Source of the DNA: Pseudomonadota bacterium | GTDB taxonomy: Bacteria; Pseudomonadota; Gammaproteobacteria; Xanthomonadales; Xanthomonadaceae | DNA length: 32,957 nucleotides | NCBI GenBank assembly: GCA_018242465.1 | Contig: JAFEBY010000016.1 | Coordinates: forward strand, 1 to 32,957 | Reading direction: 5' to 3' | Shown here: in pieces, positions 30,599 to 32,957 of the stretch | Position numbering within the stretch: position 1 is the first letter of the stretch | Layout: every line of letters begins with the position of its first letter | Notes under the pieces: generated by a model | Database searches by the model: none | What the model saw: the letters and a program-made list of their open reading frames with translations, nothing else | What the model was told of the DNA's origin: nothing | Program-made: the position numbers and the translations under genes

Positions 30599-31837
30599 TC
30601 AGTGGAGGTCGCGCAGATCCAGTGTGCGCAATTTCGGCGCACGCCATGCGGTGATGCCGACCACGCCCAGGGTGACGCAGCCGCCGACAATGATCGCCGG
30701 CACCAGCCCGAGCAGGCGCGCCATCACGCCGTCGTAGAACGCGCCGAGTTCGTTGGATGAACTGATGAAGATGCTGTTGATCGACGAGACGCGGCCGCGC
30801 ATCTCGTCCGGCGTCACCAGCTGCAGGATGGTCGAACGCAGCACCACCGAGACGCCATCACACATGCCGTAGAGCACCAGCAGCGCGCCCGACAACCACA
30901 GGTTGCGCGACAATGCGAAGGCGATCGTGCACAGCCCGAATCCGGAAACAGCGCACATCAGTACGCGTCCGGCGTGGCGTTCCAACGGACGGCGCGCCAG
31001 CCACAGTGCGACGATGATCGATCCCGCGGCGGGCATGCCGCGCATCACGCCGAAGGCTTCGGGACCGGCGTGGAGGATGTCCTTGATGAAGGCCGGCAGC
31101 ATCGAAATCGCGCCGCCCAGCAGGACCGAGAACATGTCGAGCGCCATCGCGCCGAGCATCACCTGCTGCGAGAACACGAAGCGCAGGCCCTCGCGGATGC
31201 TGGCGAACACCGGTTCACGTTGCGGCGGCGGTGGCGGTTCGGTCACCGCCAGCATGAACACGGCGATTGCGGCAGCAAGGCCGAGCAGGAATGCCACCAG
31301 GTAGGCGATCTCGATGCCGGCCCAGCCGGTGAGGGCACCGCCCAATGCCGGCCCGAACACCAGCCCGGCCTGGAACACCACGCTGCCGAAGCTGGCGCCG
31401 CGCACGAACTGCTCGCGCGGCAGCACGCGGGCGAACAGCGCGTTGTAGACCGGGCCGAGGAAGGAACGCACGATGCCGTTGATGCCGACCGCGACATACA
31501 TCATGGCGAGATTGCCGTGCAGCGCCGGCGTGCGAGCGACCAGCAACAACAGCAAGGGCGTCGCGGCGAGGCCGAGGCAGGCGACTGCGCCGAGCTTGCG
31601 ACGCGGCAGATGATCGACGAGGTAGCCGGCGAACGGCGCGACCACGAAGAACGGCAGCACTTCGGCGAGGCCGATCATGCCGAGCGCGAACGTGCTGCGG
31701 GTGAGGTCGTAGACGTGCCAGCCGACGGTGACCGCGGCGATCTGGTAGCACAGCATCGTGCAGATGCGATACACCATCAGTTGCAGGAAGCCGCGATTGC
31801 GCAGCGGCGATGCGGCAACACCGGCTGCGGTCGTCAT
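30599..31837 (-). CDS. Major facilitator superfamily exporter (EntS-like)
   Basis: 412 residues with about twelve hydrophobic segments and a central cytoplasmic loop near 200-220 (EPPPPPQREPVFASIREGLRF). The MFS motif A region is GYLVDHLPRRKLG (about 71-83). The second half contains PDEMRGRVSSINSIF, which is typical of the EntS/MFS_3 group of drug or siderophore exporters. The substrate is unknown. Its ATG overlaps the sufE stop by 4 bases. Confidence 0.88.
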   Translation of the reverse strand: MTTAAGVAASPLRNRGFLQLMVYRICTMLCYQIAAVTVGWHVYDLTRSTFALGMIGLAEVLPFFVVAPFAGYLVDHLPRRKLGAVACLGLAATPLLLLLVARTPALHGNLAMMYVAVGINGIVRSFLGPVYNALFARVLPREQFVRGASFGSVVFQAGLVFGPALGGALTGWAGIEIAYLVAFLLGLAAAIAVFMLAVTEPPPPPQREPVFASIREGLRFVFSQQVMLGAMALDMFSVLLGGAISMLPAFIKDILHAGPEAFGVMRGMPAAGSIIVALWLARRPLERHAGRVLMCAVSGFGLCTIAFALSRNLWLSGALLVLYGMCDGVSVVLRSTILQLVTPDEMRGRVSSINSIFISSSNELGAFYDGVMARLLGLVPAIIVGGCVTLGVVGITAWRAPKLRTLDLRDLH

Positions 31838-32271
31838 CGCGCCTGCGCTGCGGTGGTCTTGATGAAGTCGAGCAGGGCGGCGAGGCCGTTGCTGCGGGTC
31901 GGCGACAGGTGCTTGGCAAGACCAATCGTGGAGATGTAATCCGGCGAGGTCGCGAGGATTTCGCTGGCCGGGCGTCCCGAATAAACACGCAGCGCGAGAT
32001 AGATCAGGCCCGAGACAATAGTCGAATCGCTAATGGCCTGGAAATCGAGGCGTGCGGCATTGCCGCTGGCGACGATCCACACTTTCGATTGGCAGCCGAG
32101 CAGGCGATGTTCCTCGGTCTTCAGCGCATCGGGGAGATCGGGCAGCTTGCGGCCGAGATCGATCAGGTACTGGTAGCGTTCCGACCAGTCACCGAACAGC
32201 GAGAACTCGTCGGCGATCGCGGACTGGGCCTCGGCGGCGCTGGGTTCGAGGGGAAATTGCGACTCGCTCAT
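31834..32271 (-). CDS. sufE: SufE-family cysteine desulfuration protein
   Basis: 145 residues from the ATG at 32269-32271 (MSESQ); the longer frame lies inside cysS. The sulfur-accepting cysteine is C60 in [14 protein letters not shown], matching SufE C51. [19 protein letters not shown] and SPTRSNGL are typical. SufE takes persulfide sulfur from SufS for Fe-S cluster assembly. No suf operon is in the window. It overlaps cysS upstream and the MFS gene downstream, each by 4 bases. Confidence 0.94.
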   Translation of the reverse strand: MSESQFPLEPSAAEAQSAIADEFSLFGDWSERYQYLIDLGRKLPDLPDALKTEEHRLLGCQSKVWIVASGNAARLDFQAISDSTIVSGLIYLALRVYSGRPASEILATSPDYISTIGLAKHLSPTRSNGLAALLDFIKTTAAQAR

Positions 32272-32957
32272 GCGCGCTTCCAACGCACGCCGGCGGGCGT
32301 GTCTTCCAGGAGGATGCCTTCTGCCGCCAGCTGGTCGCGGATGGCATCGGCACGGGCGAAATCGCGGGACTTCTTGGCGGCGTTGCGTTCGTCCACCAGT
32401 TGCTGGATGCGGGCGTCGTCGTCGCCGGATGCGCCGCGGGCGAACCATGCCTGCGGGTCCTGCTGCAACAATCCCAGTGCCAGTCCGGCGCCTCTAAGCT
32501 GCGAAGCAAGGTCGAGGAGCTGAGGAAGGGTGTCTGCTTTCGACGCATCATGCACCAGCTGATTTCTCAGTACGCGCGCATCAGAAGCTATTTTGGCGAT
32601 GATTGATAGTGCAGCCGGTGTATTGAGATCATCGTCCAGTGCGATTTCTATTTCTTCAGGAATGTCGAGTTTCGAGGGTTCGGCGCTGGACATTGCGGCC
32701 AACGCGTCAATATCACGCAGCGTTCCATAGAGACGGTCGAGTGTCCGCACGCTCTGATCGATCACCGCATCGCTCCATTCCAGCGGCTGGCGATAGTGGG
32801 CGGAGAGCAGGGCATAACGCAGCGCTTCCGGCGGATGCGCGCGCACCAGGTCGTGGACCTTCTCGATATTGCCCAGCGACTTGCTCATCTTGGCGCCGCC
32901 GAAGTTGAGCATGCCGTTGTGCATCCACCAGCGCGCGAACGGCTTGCCGCCATGCGC
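32268..32957 (-). CDS. cysS: Cysteinyl-tRNA synthetase, C-terminal part (runs off right edge)
   Basis: 229 residues are visible. The frame enters from the right edge as [16 protein letters not shown] and contains the KMSKS motif ([18 protein letters not shown]). The DALR-type helical region ([19 protein letters not shown]) and the C-terminal CysS extension ([23 protein letters not shown], then [10 protein letters not shown]) follow. The catalytic HIGH motif lies outside the window. The TGA overlaps the sufE ATG. Confidence 0.96.
   Translation of the reverse strand, partial: AHGGKPFARWWMHNGMLNFGGAKMSKSLGNIEKVHDLVRAHPPEALRYALLSAHYRQPLEWSDAVIDQSVRTLDRLYGTLRDIDALAAMSSAEPSKLDIPEEIEIALDDDLNTPAALSIIAKIASDARVLRNQLVHDASKADTLPQLLDLASQLRGAGLALGLLQQDPQAWFARGASGDDDARIQQLVDERNAAKKSRDFARADAIRDQLAAEGILLEDTPAGVRWKRA

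Overview
The window is high-GC gammaproteobacterial chromosome, most likely from the Xanthomonadales/Lysobacteraceae (Lysobacter-Luteimonas-Xanthomonas type). This rests on the gene set (a FimX-like c-di-GMP receptor, a DksA with a long Ala/Lys/Pro-rich tail, a TfoX-domain protein with a similar tail), on GTAG-headed palindromic intergenic repeats, and on the attC sequence type. The species is an inference. No rRNA, tRNA or CRISPR was seen.

Region 1 (1-4508) is a chromosomal integron read leftwards. The tyrosine-recombinase integrase IntI (plus strand, 3495-4508) faces away from an attI region near 3190. Leftwards lie five complete gene cassettes and the start of a sixth, separated by five attC sites of about 110 bp. 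The terminal 7-mers of each complete cassette are exact reverse complements of each other but differ between cassettes, so the boundaries are secure. In order from attI, the cassettes hold: no convincing gene; a GIY-YIG/DUF4357 protein; a small exported protein; a HigB-HigA toxin-antitoxin pair with a palindromic operator; no sense-strand gene; and a small membrane protein running off the left edge. All complete cassette reading frames on the sense strand end on a TAA inside the attC R'' box. The integrase stop codon directly abuts the stop codon of mfd.

Region 2 (4509-13931) is housekeeping: mfd, a TfoX-like protein, a GNAT acetyltransferase, a DUF808 membrane protein, rlmJ, an exported Bcp-like peroxiredoxin, and the ABC-F ATPase uup. 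Region 3 (13932-18668) holds two acetoacetyl-CoA reductase paralogues around the PHA regulator phaR, then gluQ and the divergent protease htpX. Both ends of this region carry a roughly 330-bp compound palindromic repeat, and a shortened copy lies at 8046-8131.

Region 4 (18669-27402) holds fimX, then epmB divergent from efp (modifying enzyme next to its substrate). A tight plus-strand run follows: a TMEM175-like channel, an MtaD-like deaminase, ubiG, a HAD phosphatase (MupP or Gph), a phytoene-synthase-like protein and folE2, several overlapping by 4 bp. Region 5 (27399-32957) holds a dihydroorotase with yidD, the tailed dksA with a strong terminator, a small membrane protein, and a minus-strand run cysS (partial)-sufE-MFS transporter joined by ATGA overlaps.

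The most noteworthy system is the integron: a cassette array at an mfd locus with a self-maintaining HigBA cassette and several cassettes of unknown function. Next in interest are the dispersed compound palindromes and the two histone-H1-like tailed regulators.
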